NCBI RefSeq assembly: GCF_002904295.1
Contig: NZ_PPHG01000022.1
Span: 62,001 to 126,000, forward strand
Length of the DNA stretch: 64,000 nucleotides
Direction: 5' to 3'
Source: Amycolatopsis sp. CA-128772
Lineage (GTDB): Bacteria; Actinomycetota; Actinomycetes; Mycobacteriales; Pseudonocardiaceae
The notes beneath the pieces are model-generated. The model ran no database searches, was not told the DNA's origin, and saw only the letters and a program-made list of their open reading frames with translations. This document shows, one piece after another, positions 1-7,929 of the stretch. The translations under genes and the position numbers were made by a program. The first letter of the stretch is position 1, and the number at the start of each line of letters is the position of its first letter.

Positions 1-290
1 TAGGCGGTCATGCCGGTGAAGCCGACGAACAGCACCCAGCAGTAGATGATCGCCCCGGTGCGCCGGGTCGCGGCCAGCAACCCGAGCACGCCGACCGCCG
101 TGTGGACGAGGTTGAGCAGCGGGGTGACGCTGAAGATCCACACGGCGCGGCTCGTCTCGTGCCCGACCGCGGCGGTTTCCGGGGTCAGGAACCCGGCGAT
201 CCCCAGCGCGAGGTACAGCAGCCCGAGCACGGCGACGACCGGGCGCAGCCAGGTCGCCCCGGGCCGGGGACGGGTCTCGGCGGACGTCAT
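1..290 (-). CDS. DUF4383 membrane protein (partial, C-terminus beyond left edge)
   Basis: About 96 codons are visible, starting at ATG 290 behind a strong Shine-Dalgarno GAAGGAGG. After a short polar N-terminus (MTSAETRPRPGATWLRP) there is a hydrophobic helix containing LLYLALGIAGF, a loop with TPETAAVGHETS, then a second helix around NLVHTAVGVLGLLAA and a third starting at IIYCWVLFVGF. This order and the NLVH motif match the DUF4383 family of small four-helix actinobacterial membrane proteins of unknown role. The gene sits behind a perfect GTTT-N15-GGGTAT promoter, so stress induction is likely. The reading frame runs off the left end; the missing part should be a fourth helix. Confidence 0.85.
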   Translation of the reverse strand, partial: MTSAETRPRPGATWLRPVVAVLGLLYLALGIAGFLTPETAAVGHETSRAVWIFSVTPLLNLVHTAVGVLGLLAATRRTGAIIYCWVLFVGFTGMTA

Positions 291-318
291 GGGTGCCTCC
301 TTCTCGCTCGGGGCGCGG

Positions 319-343
319 ATACCCGCGGTAGCCGGGGAGAAAC
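319..343 (-). promoter_or_regulatory. SigB-like promoter for DUF4383 gene
   Basis: On the minus strand GTTT (343-340), 15 bases, then GGGTAT (324-319): a full match to the GNNT-N15-GGGTAT stress consensus. The start codon lies 29 bases downstream of the -10 element, leaving a leader with a good ribosome binding site. Confidence 0.8.
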
Positions 344-444
344 GGGGGAGTGAAAAGGGCCGGACGGCGGGCTGGGGGAGCCGCCGTCCGGCCCGTGGCC
401 GGGACCCGCGCCCGGTCCCTGCAGCCGGACGCGGGTCCCTGGTC

Positions 445-1269
445 TCAGGGGGAACGCCAGTCGTGATCGCGGTACGCGGTGCCGTGCTGGGCGCCCATCA
501 GCAGCAGGCCGCCGTCGACGACGAGCGACGTGCCGGTGATGTACCCGGCCGCCGGGGTGGCCAGGAACGCGACCGCGGCCGCCACCTCGGCCGCGTGGCC
601 CGGGCGCCCGAGCGGGATGCCGGGCCGGTCCTGCTCGCGCGGGTCGGCGTCGGTCTGGCCGGTCATCGGCGTCGAGATCTCGCCCGGTGCCACCGAATTC
701 ACCGTGATGCCGTGCTCGGCCAGCTCCAGCGCGAGCACCTGGGTCAGCGCGCCCGCCCCGGCCTTCGCGGCGCAGTAGGGCGCGGCGCCGACCCGCGGCA
801 CGTGCTCGTGGACGCTGGTGATGGTGATGATCCGGCCGCCGCGGCCGGCGTCGATCATGTGCCGCGCCGCGCGTTGCGAGAGCAGGAAGACGCCGTCGAG
901 GTCGACGTCGAGGACCTGGCGCCACTTCTCGTAGCTGAGCTCCGTGACGCGCTCGCTGCTGCCGGTGCCGGAACAGTTGACCAGGACGTCGATCCCGCCG
1001 AGGTCGCCGGCGAACGCGTCGACGACGTCGGCGGCCCCGGGCAGCCGGGTCAGGTCGAGCTGCCGGACGTGTGCGGTCACCCCGCGCGACCGGACCTCGG
1101 CGGCGGTTTCTTCCGCGCCGCCGGCGTCCGAGTGGTAGGTGAGGCCGACGTCCAGGCCACCGCCGGCGAGGGCGACAGCAACCGCGCGGCCGATGCCGGA
1201 GTCGGCACCGGTGACGACGGCGCGTCGCGGCGAAGCGGCTTCGGCGGGCAGAGGTGCCGGGAGCGACAC
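445..1269 (-). CDS. SDR family oxidoreductase (glucose/3-oxoacyl dehydrogenase-like)
   Basis: This 274-residue classical short-chain dehydrogenase has the NAD(P)-binding motif VTGADSGIG near residue 20, the LVNCSG (NAG-type) motif, and a catalytic Ser-Tyr-Lys set in ITSVHEHV...PYCAAKAG. The C-terminus has the usual YITGTSLVVDGG sequence. I chose GTG 1269, not the longer frame opening at 1302, because AAGGAG sits seven to eight bases before it. The substrate cannot be read from the sequence; closest family relatives are annotated as glucose 1-dehydrogenase or 3-oxoacyl-ACP reductase. It is a monocistronic minus-strand gene with a stress-type promoter upstream. Confidence 0.9.
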   Translation of the reverse strand: MSLPAPLPAEAASPRRAVVTGADSGIGRAVAVALAGGGLDVGLTYHSDAGGAEETAAEVRSRGVTAHVRQLDLTRLPGAADVVDAFAGDLGGIDVLVNCSGTGSSERVTELSYEKWRQVLDVDLDGVFLLSQRAARHMIDAGRGGRIITITSVHEHVPRVGAAPYCAAKAGAGALTQVLALELAEHGITVNSVAPGEISTPMTGQTDADPREQDRPGIPLGRPGHAAEVAAAVAFLATPAAGYITGTSLVVDGGLLLMGAQHGTAYRDHDWRSP

Positions 1270-1295
1270 GGGCAGCTCCTTTCGTCGCCGGTCGG

Positions 1296-1320
1296 CTACC
1301 ACCCCGCCCGGCGCCTAAAC
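1296..1320 (-). promoter_or_regulatory. Possible SigB-like promoter for SDR gene
   Basis: Minus strand: GTTT (1320-1317), 15 bases, TGGTAG (1301-1296). The -35 and spacing are ideal, but the -10 deviates from GGGTAT at its first and last base. The -10 ends 27 bases before the GTG start. Confidence 0.5.
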
Positions 1321-1405
1321 GCGGCGGCCGCCCCGCCGGGCGCCACCGCACCGCGGGCCCCACACGCGTTCACCCGGCGGGGGAGCAGCCGGTGCTGTCC
1401 GGAGC

Positions 1406-1430
1406 GTGTGTCGACCGGAAGTCGGGGTAA
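1406..1430 (+). promoter_or_regulatory. SigB-like promoter for DUF2795 gene
   Basis: GTGT (1406-1409), 15 bases, GGGTAA (1425-1430). It fits the GNNT-N15-GGGTA pattern and lies 33 bases before the GTG start, leaving room for the AAGGAG ribosome binding site. Confidence 0.7.
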
Positions 1431-1462
1431 TCGCGCCATTCCCGAACGGAAGGAGAGCTCCC

Positions 1463-1651
1463 GTGAGCAAGCCGAACCCGATCGAACTGCAGAAGTACCT
1501 GTCGGGCGTCGACTACCCGGCGCAGCGTGACGACCTGGTGCAGGCGGCCGAGAAGAACGGTGCCGACTCGGACACCCTCGACATCGTGCGCGGCCTGCCC
1601 GACCGGACCTACGAGGGGCCGAGCGGCGTGAGCAAGGAGATCGGCGGCTGA
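1463..1651 (+). CDS. DUF2795 family small protein
   Basis: A 62-residue soluble protein beginning MSKPNPIELQKYLSGVDYPA and ending in GPSGVSKEIGG. The pattern of an N-terminal helix, the L-x-GVDYPA core, and a run of acidic and basic residues before D-x-V-x-G-L-P is typical of DUF2795, a short actinobacterial family often found with stress genes; its biochemical role is unknown. GTG 1463 is the start because AAGGAGAGCTCCC precedes it. It is convergent with the downstream glycosyltransferase, separated by a hairpin. Confidence 0.85.
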   Translation: MSKPNPIELQKYLSGVDYPAQRDDLVQAAEKNGADSDTLDIVRGLPDRTYEGPSGVSKEIGG

Positions 1652-1665
1652 CCCGCGCCCGCTGA

Positions 1666-1689
1666 GCCCGGGCGGGCTGCCGCCCGGGC
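1666..1689. terminator. Bidirectional hairpin terminator
   Basis: Perfect 10-base-pair GC stem, GCCCGGGCGG (1666-1675) and CCGCCCGGGC (1680-1689), with a four-base loop, in the gap between two convergent genes. Confidence 0.65.
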
Positions 1690-2739
1690 CTAGCTCGGCG
1701 AACTCAGCGCGGCGTCTTCCGCCGCCAGGGCGCCGGGCAGGGCCAGCGCCGTCACCGCGCGGCAGACGTCGGCGGGGTCGATCGTGTCGAGGCAGGGGTG
1801 CCCCGGGACCGGGCAGACCCGCGCGCGGGTGGCGCGGCAGGGCGCCTGCTGGTCGCCGAGCACCACCGTGGGGACGCCGTAGGGCGCCCACCGCTCCTGC
1901 GGCACGACCGGGGCGAACAGCGACACCACCGGGGTGCCCGCCGCCGCGGCGAGGTGCGCCGGGCCCGTGTTGGGGGCCACCACGACCTGCGCACCGGACA
2001 GCACCGCCGCCAGTTCCGCCAGCGACGTCCGGCCGCCGAGGTTCACCGCCGACGTGCCGGCGACCTCCTGGGTCAGCACCCGATCCGCCGGCGCGCCCGT
2101 CACGAGCACCCGGTGCCCGTCGGCCACGAGGGCACGCACGGTCTCGCGGCTCCACGACGACGAAGGCTGGCGGGCGGGGACCGACGCCGCCGGGTGCACC
2201 ACGACGTACCGCCCGCCGCCGGTCAGCCGGCTGACGTCCGGCAACGGCCGGTGCAGCGCCAGGGCGCCGTGGTCGTCCGGCGGCAGCGAGAACCCGGCGG
2301 CTTCGGCGAGGGAAAGCATGCGGACCGGCTCCGGGGGATCGCCGTCGACGCGGTGACGCAGGTCGAGCAGGCTGCCCGGGTAGTCCTCGGAAATCGCGCC
2401 GATCCACGGCACCCCGGCCTGCCGCAGCAGCAGCGCCAGCGGCAGCGGTGACTGGTGGAACGACGTCAGGATCAGCGCCCGGTCGAACGCCCCGCCCCGG
2501 ACGAGCTCGACGAACGCGCCGGTGTCGGCCGCGGTCACCGGCGGTGGCTCGGGGTCGATCCAGGGCGCGGTCCAGGTGAGCAGGTCGGCCACCCCCGGCA
2601 GCAGTTCGCCGGCGGCCCGGCCGTGCGGGCCGGTCAGCAGCGTCACGTGCGCTCCGGACGCGGCGACCGCGCGGACGCAGGGCCCGGCGAGCAGGACGTC
2701 CCCGAGGTTGTCCTGGCGGGCGACGAGCACCCGGGTCAT
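1690..2739 (-). CDS. Glycosyltransferase family 9 (heptosyltransferase-like)
   Basis: A 349-residue protein of the ADP-heptose:LPS heptosyltransferase fold. The N-terminal Rossmann half starts VLVARQDNLGDVLLAGP, the classical GDxLL-type acceptor-side motif. The C-terminal half carries VVVHPAAS and, near residue 270, VVAPNTGPAHLAAAAGTPVV, the donor nucleotide-sugar-binding signature (D/N-TG-x-H-L-A-A). It would transfer a heptose or related sugar to a surface glycan. ATG 2739 overlaps the TGA of the upstream glycosyltransferase/phosphatase fusion (ATGA), so the two are co-translated. With HldE- and GmhA-like genes nearby, ADP-heptose is the likely donor; the acceptor is unknown. Confidence 0.88.
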   Translation of the reverse strand: MTRVLVARQDNLGDVLLAGPCVRAVAASGAHVTLLTGPHGRAAGELLPGVADLLTWTAPWIDPEPPPVTAADTGAFVELVRGGAFDRALILTSFHQSPLPLALLLRQAGVPWIGAISEDYPGSLLDLRHRVDGDPPEPVRMLSLAEAAGFSLPPDDHGALALHRPLPDVSRLTGGGRYVVVHPAASVPARQPSSSWSRETVRALVADGHRVLVTGAPADRVLTQEVAGTSAVNLGGRTSLAELAAVLSGAQVVVAPNTGPAHLAAAAGTPVVSLFAPVVPQERWAPYGVPTVVLGDQQAPCRATRARVCPVPGHPCLDTIDPADVCRAVTALALPGALAAEDAALSSPS

Positions 2740-4214
2740 CCGGCGACCCCGGCGACGCGCAGCGCTTCGGACAGGTCGCGGGCGACGGCGGCGTGCCGGC
2801 GGGCCCGGGCGATCTCCGGTTCGAGCGTGCGGGCGGTCGGCACCAGCACCGCCCGCGCCCCGGCGGCGAGGGCGGCGTCGACGTCGGCGCCGGTGTCGCC
2901 GATGACCACGCAGGACGCGGGGTCGACGCCGAGTTCCCCGGCGGCCTTCAACACCATGCCGGGCGCGGGTTTGCGGCACGCGCAGCCGTCGCCGTCGTCG
3001 TGGACGCAGACCTGCCAGGTGCCGAACGGGCCGAAGAGTTCCTTGACGCGGGCGTTCACCGCGGCGAGCTGCTCGGGGGTGATCAGTCCTTTCGCGACAC
3101 CGGACTGGTTGCTCACCACGCCGACCGGGACCCCGCGCTCCCGCAGGCCGCGGACGAGCTCGACCGCGCCGGGCACCGGGCGGACGCCGTCCGGGTCGTT
3201 CAGGTAGGGGACGTCGACGATCAGCGTGTCGTCCCGGTCGAACAGCACGGCCACCGGCGGCCGCGGGCGCCGGGCCGCGATTTCCCCGCGCAGCCGGTGG
3301 TAGCACGCGGCGGGCGGGATCAGGGCGCTGGTGACGACCATGCGCGCCACCTCGCCGGGGGTCCGCGGGCCCGGCCGGATCCGGCGGGTCGCGAACTCCG
3401 CCGTCAGCCCGGCCCACACGCCGGCCGCGAGCAGCGCCTTGCCGCGCCGGCGCAGCACCGGCAGCGCGAGCGCGGCCAGACCGGCCACTGTGGACAGTGC
3501 GTGCAGGCCGAGCCGGCCGTGCCCGGCACCGGTCTGCTGCCGCCAGAGCACGCCGTGCTTGGCCCGCATCAGCGCGTTGTCGGCGTTGCCGCGCTGGGCT
3601 TTCAGGCTGTAGAAGAACCCGGCCCGCCGGGCCGGGTGGGTGGTCCGCCGTTCGCCCTGGTCGATCCGGTGCCCCGCTTCGGCGACGCGCAGCGCGAGGT
3701 CGGAGTCCTCGCGGAAGGCGCGCGGGAACCGCTCGTCGAAGCCGCCGGCCTCGACGAGCGCGTGGCGTCGGTAGGCCATGTCCGCGGTGATCCACCGCGC
3801 GTGCTCGAGCCCCGCGGTGCCGCGCTCGTCGTCGGTGGGCCGCCGGTCCGCGGGCAGCGGAACCGTGATGCGGCCCTGCGACGCGGCGACGTCCGGAGGC
3901 AGGGGGATGAGGTCGTCGGCGAGCCGGCGCGGCCAGTCGGGCGCGAGCACGACGTCGTCGTCGACGAAGGCGATCCACTCGCTCTTCGCGGTGCGCCAGC
4001 CGAGGTTGCGGGCCGCCGCCGGGCCGCGCCCGCCGGAGCGGAGCACGCGGACCCCTTCGGGGACGGCGAGTTCGCCGCCGGCCGGCCGGTCGTCGACGAC
4101 GAGGATTTCCGCCGGCCGCGGGCCTTCCCCGCCGAGCAGGGTGTCCAGCAGTGGCCGAAGCGTCCCCCGGCCCGTCGTGGGGATCACCACGGTGTAGTCG
4201 AGCGAAGCAGTCAC
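2736..4214 (-). CDS. Family-2 glycosyltransferase fused to GmhB-like HAD phosphatase
   Basis: A 492-residue two-domain protein. Residues about 5-230 form a GT-A glycosyltransferase: YTVVIPTTGR, then ILVVDDRP, and IAFVDDDVVLAPDW with the metal-binding DDD. A hydrophobic linker follows (about 250-320). The C-terminal domain is a HAD phosphatase of the histidinol-phosphate/D-glycero-D-manno-heptose-1,7-bisphosphatase type: VLFDRDDTL (DxD nucleophile), VVSNQSGVAKG, a zinc loop C-V-H-x5-C-A-C-RKP, and VIGDTGADV. It would supply the GmhB step of ADP-heptose synthesis. The GTG start at 4214 has no good Shine-Dalgarno and lies 10 bases after a perfect SigB-type -10, so the transcript is probably leaderless. 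Confidence 0.88.
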   Translation of the reverse strand: MTASLDYTVVIPTTGRGTLRPLLDTLLGGEGPRPAEILVVDDRPAGGELAVPEGVRVLRSGGRGPAAARNLGWRTAKSEWIAFVDDDVVLAPDWPRRLADDLIPLPPDVAASQGRITVPLPADRRPTDDERGTAGLEHARWITADMAYRRHALVEAGGFDERFPRAFREDSDLALRVAEAGHRIDQGERRTTHPARRAGFFYSLKAQRGNADNALMRAKHGVLWRQQTGAGHGRLGLHALSTVAGLAALALPVLRRRGKALLAAGVWAGLTAEFATRRIRPGPRTPGEVARMVVTSALIPPAACYHRLRGEIAARRPRPPVAVLFDRDDTLIVDVPYLNDPDGVRPVPGAVELVRGLRERGVPVGVVSNQSGVAKGLITPEQLAAVNARVKELFGPFGTWQVCVHDDGDGCACRKPAPGMVLKAAGELGVDPASCVVIGDTGADVDAALAAGARAVLVPTARTLEPEIARARRHAAVARDLSEALRVAGVAG

Positions 4215-4223
4215 CGGATGCGG

Positions 4224-4248
4224 ATACCCCCGGCGGAGGTGATCAAAC
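4224..4248 (-). promoter_or_regulatory. SigB-like promoter for GT2-phosphatase/GT9 operon (leaderless)
   Basis: Minus strand GTTT (4248-4245), 15 bases, GGGTAT (4229-4224). The GTG start at 4214 is 10 bases beyond the -10, so transcription should begin within a few bases of it. It is back to back with the aldehyde dehydrogenase promoter. Confidence 0.8.
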
Positions 4249-4251
4249 GGC

Positions 4252-4277
4252 GTGTCGAAGTCCCCGCACCCGGGTAA
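4252..4277 (+). promoter_or_regulatory. SigB-like promoter for aldehyde dehydrogenase
   Basis: GTGT (4252-4255), 16 bases, GGGTAA (4272-4277). The start codon is 28 bases downstream behind AAGGAGG. Only three bases separate it from the divergent promoter. Confidence 0.65.
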
Positions 4278-4304
4278 CCGCCGGGCGACGAGAAGGAGGT
4301 GCGG

Positions 4305-5654
4305 ATGACCGCGGGGACGATCGAAATCCGGAACCCGGCCGACGGCAGCGTGGTGGGCAGTGTGCCGACCGCGGGCGAAGACGAGATCGCCGAAACGCTC
4401 ACGCTGGCGAACGGGATGAAAGCGCAGTGGGCGCGGACGCCGGCCGCCGAGCGCGGCGCGCTGCTGCACACGGCCGCCGAACGGCTGCGCGCGCACGCCG
4501 ACGAGCTGGCGAAGGCGAACGAAGCGGAAACCGGGCGCCCCCGGGGCGAAGCGCGCGAAGGGGTGCTCGCCGGCGCGGGCACGCTGGACCAGTACGCCGA
4601 GCTCGGCCCGGTCCACCGCGGCCGCAGCCTGCTCGGCGACGTGGGCGCGACCGACCTGATGGTGCCGGAGCCGCGGGGCGTCGTCGTGGCGCTCACGCCC
4701 TGGAACGACCCGGTCGCGGTCGCCTGCGGGCTCATCGGGGCCGCCCTGGCCACCGGGAACACGGTGGTGCACAAGCCGAGCGAGCGGGCACCGCACACGG
4801 GACAGCTGCTGGGCGAGGTCCTCGCCGGCGTCTTCCCGGGTGGCGTCTTCCAGACGCTGCACGGCGACGGCGGCGTCGGCGCGATCCTGGCGATGCGCGA
4901 CGACGTCGACGTGCTCGCGCACGTAGGCAGCACGGCGACCGGCCGGTCGATCGCGGCGAGCGCGGCCGCGACGGGCGCGAAGACGTTGTTGGAGAACGGC
5001 GGCAACGACCCGCTCCTGATCGACGAGGACGTCGACCCGGCGTGGGCGGCCGGTCAGGCAGCGCTGGGCGCGTTCGCCAACTCGGGCCAGATCTGCGTGG
5101 CGGTGGAGCGCATCTACGTGTGTTCGGCGATCGCGGAGCCGTTCCTGGCGGCCCTGGTGAAGGAGGCCGAGTCCCGGACGCCGGCCCCGCTGGTGGACCG
5201 GCGCCACCGCGACCACGTGCACTCGCACGTGTCGGACGCGCTCTCGCGAGGGGCCCGCCTGCTGACCGGCGGAGCGGTACCGGACGGCCCGGGCGCGCAT
5301 TACCCGGCGACGGTGCTCACGGAGTGCACGCCGGAGCTGCGGGTGATGGCGGAGGAGACGTTCGGCCCGGTGGCGCCGGTGCAGGTGGTCCCGAACTTCG
5401 ACGCGGGCCTGGCGGAGGCGGCGAAGGGCGAGTACGGACTGGCAGCGACGGTCCTGACGGGCTCGATGGCGAACGCACAGCGTGCGTGGCGCGAGCTTCC
5501 GGCGGGAACGGTGAAGGTGAACAACGTGTTCGGCGGCGCACCGGGCGGCGCGGCGCACCCGCGCGGCCGCAGCGGCAACGGGTACGGGTACGGGCCGGAG
5601 CTGCTGGACGAGCTGACCCAGACGAAGCTCGTGCACATCGCCCCGCCGGCATGA
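4305..5654 (+). CDS. Aldehyde dehydrogenase family protein
   Basis: A 449-residue NAD(P)-dependent aldehyde dehydrogenase. It shows the catalytic-Asn region LTPWNDPV, the cofactor-binding VGSTATGRSI, the general-base Glu in TLLENGGNDP (family usual LELGGK-P, so the third and later positions are atypical), and the nucleophile Cys in ANSGQICVAVERIYV. EETFGPVAPVQVV near the C-terminus is typical. ATG 4305 is chosen because AAGGAGG lies five bases before it. It is somewhat short (usual 470-500). A strong hairpin directly after the stop suggests a single-gene transcript. The aldehyde substrate is unknown; detoxification under stress fits its promoter. Confidence 0.9.
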   Translation: MTAGTIEIRNPADGSVVGSVPTAGEDEIAETLTLANGMKAQWARTPAAERGALLHTAAERLRAHADELAKANEAETGRPRGEAREGVLAGAGTLDQYAELGPVHRGRSLLGDVGATDLMVPEPRGVVVALTPWNDPVAVACGLIGAALATGNTVVHKPSERAPHTGQLLGEVLAGVFPGGVFQTLHGDGGVGAILAMRDDVDVLAHVGSTATGRSIAASAAATGAKTLLENGGNDPLLIDEDVDPAWAAGQAALGAFANSGQICVAVERIYVCSAIAEPFLAALVKEAESRTPAPLVDRRHRDHVHSHVSDALSRGARLLTGGAVPDGPGAHYPATVLTECTPELRVMAEETFGPVAPVQVVPNFDAGLAEAAKGEYGLAATVLTGSMANAQRAWRELPAGTVKVNNVFGGAPGGAAHPRGRSGNGYGYGPELLDELTQTKLVHIAPPA

Positions 5655-7018
5655 CGCGGCCGGAAAGACGCGGGGGGCCCGGCCCGGAGAGCGGGCCGGG
5701 CCCGGGGGAGCCGGTCGGGGGTGCTTCGGTGGGTTCGGAGGAGCAGCGGGGCCGCGGCCGGCCTGGGTCGGCCGGCGGTCGGCGAGATGCCGGCTCTGCG
5801 GCGGAGGCGGATGTGCGCGAGCGCCCCGGCCCTTCCCCGGCCCGGCACCCTCGCAGCCGGGCCCTCATCACCCGTGTCGCCCAAGCCTTCCGGGCCGACC
5901 CCGCCGACTCATCCGACCCCGCCGACTCCTCAGCGGACAACGAACGCCACGACCGGTCCCCGTTCGGCTGGTTCGCCCGGGCCCTCCGGGTCCCCGGACA
6001 GGAACGGCGGGTGCTCGTCCAGAGCGCCAAAGCCACCCTGGCCGCGTCCGCCGCCTGGCTGCTGGCCACCCTCGTTCTGCGTCTCCCGCAGCCCTTCCTC
6101 GCTCCCTACGCCGCCGTCTTCCTCGTCGAAGCCACCGTCTACCGGTCGCTCCGGGGCTGGCTGCAGCAGGTCGGGTCGGTTGCCACCGGTGTGCTTCTCG
6201 CCGCCGTGGCCGCTCAGCTCATCCCCTGGCAGGCCGTTGCGCTCGCCGTCGTCGTCTTCGTCGGGTTGCTGGCCGGGAGCTGGCGGCGGTTCGGGAGCGC
6301 CGGGGTGTGGGTCGGGGTCACCGGGATGCTGCTGATCTCCTACGGGACCGCCCGGGAACCCGTCCTGCTCGGCGATCGCCTGCTCGAAACCGCGCTGGGG
6401 GCGGCCATCGGGGTGGCCGTCAACACGCTGATCTTCCCGCCGCTCTACGGGGAACGGCTGGCCGCCGCGGCCGGGCGGCTGGCCACCGCGCTGGCCGGGC
6501 TGCTCGAGTCGCTCTCCGATGTCGTGCGGCGGGACGAACCGCCCGAAGACCTCGATCACCTGCTGTCGCAGGCGCAGGACGCGCGCAGCCAGGTGCTGGC
6601 CGCCGAAGAAGCCGTCGGGCTGACCCAGGAAGGGCGGCGGCTGAACCTGCGGCGGGGGCGGCCGATCGCCGGGGCGCGGCACGAACGTCCGCTGCGGACG
6701 CTGCTCGGGCTGTGGCCCGCCGTCTCGCAGCTGATCTCCGCCGTGCGGACCACCGCCGGCCGGCGGGAACACCCCTTCGAGTACCCCTGGCCCGACGCGC
6801 GGGAAGCGCTGGCCGACCTGATGCACCACCTGGGCGGTGCCGTGCAGGCGGTGGCGCTCGTGGGGGAGCCCGTCGAACTGGACGAATGCCGCGCGCTGCT
6901 CGCCAAGCTGGAGAACCGGCTGCTGACGGCCGAAGACGACGGCGTGCCCGCCCGGCTCGGCCTCGGCACCATGATCCTGCCCGCCCGGCTGCTGGTGGAG
7001 CAGCTCGAACAACGCTGA
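5651..7018 (+). CDS. FUSC family / aromatic acid exporter-like membrane protein
   Basis: Up to 455 residues. From about residue 120 there are five or six closely spaced hydrophobic helices (ATLAASAAWLLATLVLRL, FLAPYAAVFLVEATVYRSL, VLLAAVAAQLIPW, ALAVVVFVGLLAG, GVWVGVTGMLLISYG, LETALGAAIGVAVNTLIF), then a cytoplasmic helical tail of about 190 residues: the fusaric acid resistance/YccS N-terminal plan. The first 100 residues are Gly/Pro/Arg/Ser-rich and unlike the family. ATG 5651 overlaps the previous stop, but a 12-base-pair hairpin at 5675-5703 lies inside this N-terminal part, so a downstream GTG (5729 or 5813) may be the real start. Substrate unknown. Confidence 0.75.
   Translation: MTRPERRGGPGPESGPGPGEPVGGASVGSEEQRGRGRPGSAGGRRDAGSAAEADVRERPGPSPARHPRSRALITRVAQAFRADPADSSDPADSSADNERHDRSPFGWFARALRVPGQERRVLVQSAKATLAASAAWLLATLVLRLPQPFLAPYAAVFLVEATVYRSLRGWLQQVGSVATGVLLAAVAAQLIPWQAVALAVVVFVGLLAGSWRRFGSAGVWVGVTGMLLISYGTAREPVLLGDRLLETALGAAIGVAVNTLIFPPLYGERLAAAAGRLATALAGLLESLSDVVRRDEPPEDLDHLLSQAQDARSQVLAAEEAVGLTQEGRRLNLRRGRPIAGARHERPLRTLLGLWPAVSQLISAVRTTAGRREHPFEYPWPDAREALADLMHHLGGAVQAVALVGEPVELDECRALLAKLENRLLTAEDDGVPARLGLGTMILPARLLVEQLEQR
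5675..5703 (+). terminator. Hairpin terminator after aldehyde dehydrogenase
   Basis: Perfect 12-base-pair stem, GGGCCCGGCCCG (5675-5686) and CGGGCCGGGCCC (5692-5703), loop GAGAG, beginning 20 bases after the aldehyde dehydrogenase stop. It overlaps the putative N-terminus of the FUSC gene. Confidence 0.55.
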
Positions 7019-7045
7019 AGGCCGCCCCGGGGGAGCGGCCTTCAG
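7015..7045. terminator. Bidirectional hairpin terminator
   Basis: Perfect 11-base-pair stem CTGAAGGCCGC (7015-7025) / GCGGCCTTCAG (7035-7045) with a nine-base loop, between the convergent FUSC and zinc-ribbon genes. Confidence 0.7.
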
Positions 7046-7049
7046 CGGT

Positions 7050-7229
7050 TCACTGGATCGCGACCGCGTCGGCTTCCGAGCGGTGCCGGCTGCAGGCGGT
7101 GCACACCATCGTCTGGCCCAGCAGGGTGCCGTCGCCGGACACCAGCCGGGCGACGTGCAACGCGGGCAGGCCGCACTCCTCGCACGGGATCGGCTTGCTG
7201 TCTCGGCTGATCATGACGCGGTTCGGCAT
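7050..7229 (-). CDS. Small zinc-ribbon protein
   Basis: A 59-residue protein starting MPNRVMISRDSKPIPCEECG. Two Cys pairs, C-E-E-C and C-T-A-C, about 27 residues apart, form a likely zinc ribbon; a basic patch SRHRSEAD follows. No longer domain is recognisable. It is a plausible small nucleic-acid-binding or regulatory protein, but that is inference. The start is ATG 7229; no strong ribosome binding site is visible. It reads towards the FUSC gene and shares its terminator. Confidence 0.65.
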   Translation of the reverse strand: MPNRVMISRDSKPIPCEECGLPALHVARLVSGDGTLLGQTMVCTACSRHRSEADAVAIQ

Positions 7230-7326
7230 CGGTGGAGCCCCCTGACGAGGTTCGAAGGTACCGGGCGGTTACCCAGTGGCCTGCGCCACACTCGTCCGGA
7301 GCAACGACGTCACTCGAAAGGAGTAG

Positions 7327-7929
7327 TCATTCCGCCGGGTATTGCTCGCGCAGCAGGTCCGCCAGGTGGACGGCGTTGCGGACCAGGGTCGCGTTCGTCG
7401 AAGCGACGGCCTTGGGGGTCTCGTCGAGGTCCTGGTAGTCGCCGCCCTGCATGGCTTCGCCGTTCCAGTAGGTGGCGCCTTGGGCCGGGACGGTGAACCC
7501 GGTGTCGTTCAGCGCCTGGAACAGGTCCGCGATGATCTTGTGGGCGCCGTCCTCGTTGCCCACCACCGCGGCCACCGCGACCTTGCCGAACATCGCCGGC
7601 CGGCCCCGGTCGTCGGTTTCGGACAGTTCCGCGTCGAGCCGCTCCAGGACCCGCTGCGCCACGCTCGACATGTGGCCCACCCACGTCGGGGTGGCGATCA
7701 GCAGGATGTCCGCGGCCGCAATCTTCTGCCGGATACCGGGCCACGCGTCGCCGTCGCCCATGTCCGCTTCGACACCCGGGCGGACGTCGTGGTCGACGAC
7801 GCGGACCAGCTCGCCGGTCGCGCCGCGCTCGGCGAAGAGGTCGAGCAGCTGGTGCGCGATGAGATCGCTGCTCGACTTCGCCGGCGACGGCTTGAGCGTG
7901 CAGGTCAGCGCGAGGACGCGCAATGTCAT
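7327..7929 (-). CDS. Flavodoxin/NADPH-dependent FMN reductase family protein
   Basis: A 200-residue flavodoxin-fold protein. The N-terminal strand and phosphate loop read VLALTCTLKPSPAKSSSDLIAHQL, and the second FMN-contacting loop is LLIATPTWVGHMSS, as in the WrbA/NADPH-dependent FMN reductase group. VAAVVGNEDGAHKI and NDTGFTVPAQGATYWNG complete the fold. It would reduce quinones or flavins with NAD(P)H in the cytosol. ATG 7929 follows GGAGGCTCTC and overlaps the upstream UDP-glucose dehydrogenase stop (ATGA), making it the last gene of the long minus-strand sugar operon, an unusual partner for sugar genes. Confidence 0.88.
   Translation of the reverse strand: MTLRVLALTCTLKPSPAKSSSDLIAHQLLDLFAERGATGELVRVVDHDVRPGVEADMGDGDAWPGIRQKIAAADILLIATPTWVGHMSSVAQRVLERLDAELSETDDRGRPAMFGKVAVAAVVGNEDGAHKIIADLFQALNDTGFTVPAQGATYWNGEAMQGGDYQDLDETPKAVASTNATLVRNAVHLADLLREQYPAE

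Noticed and set aside
46..1530. Long open frames on the plus strand opposite the SDR gene
   Set aside because: They have Arg/Gly/Pro-rich composition and no family motifs; they are shadows caused by high third-position GC.
4151..5650. Plus-strand frame extending the FUSC protein upstream across the aldehyde dehydrogenase
   Set aside because: It runs in another frame of the dehydrogenase gene and is low complexity; the FUSC part begins at or after 5651.
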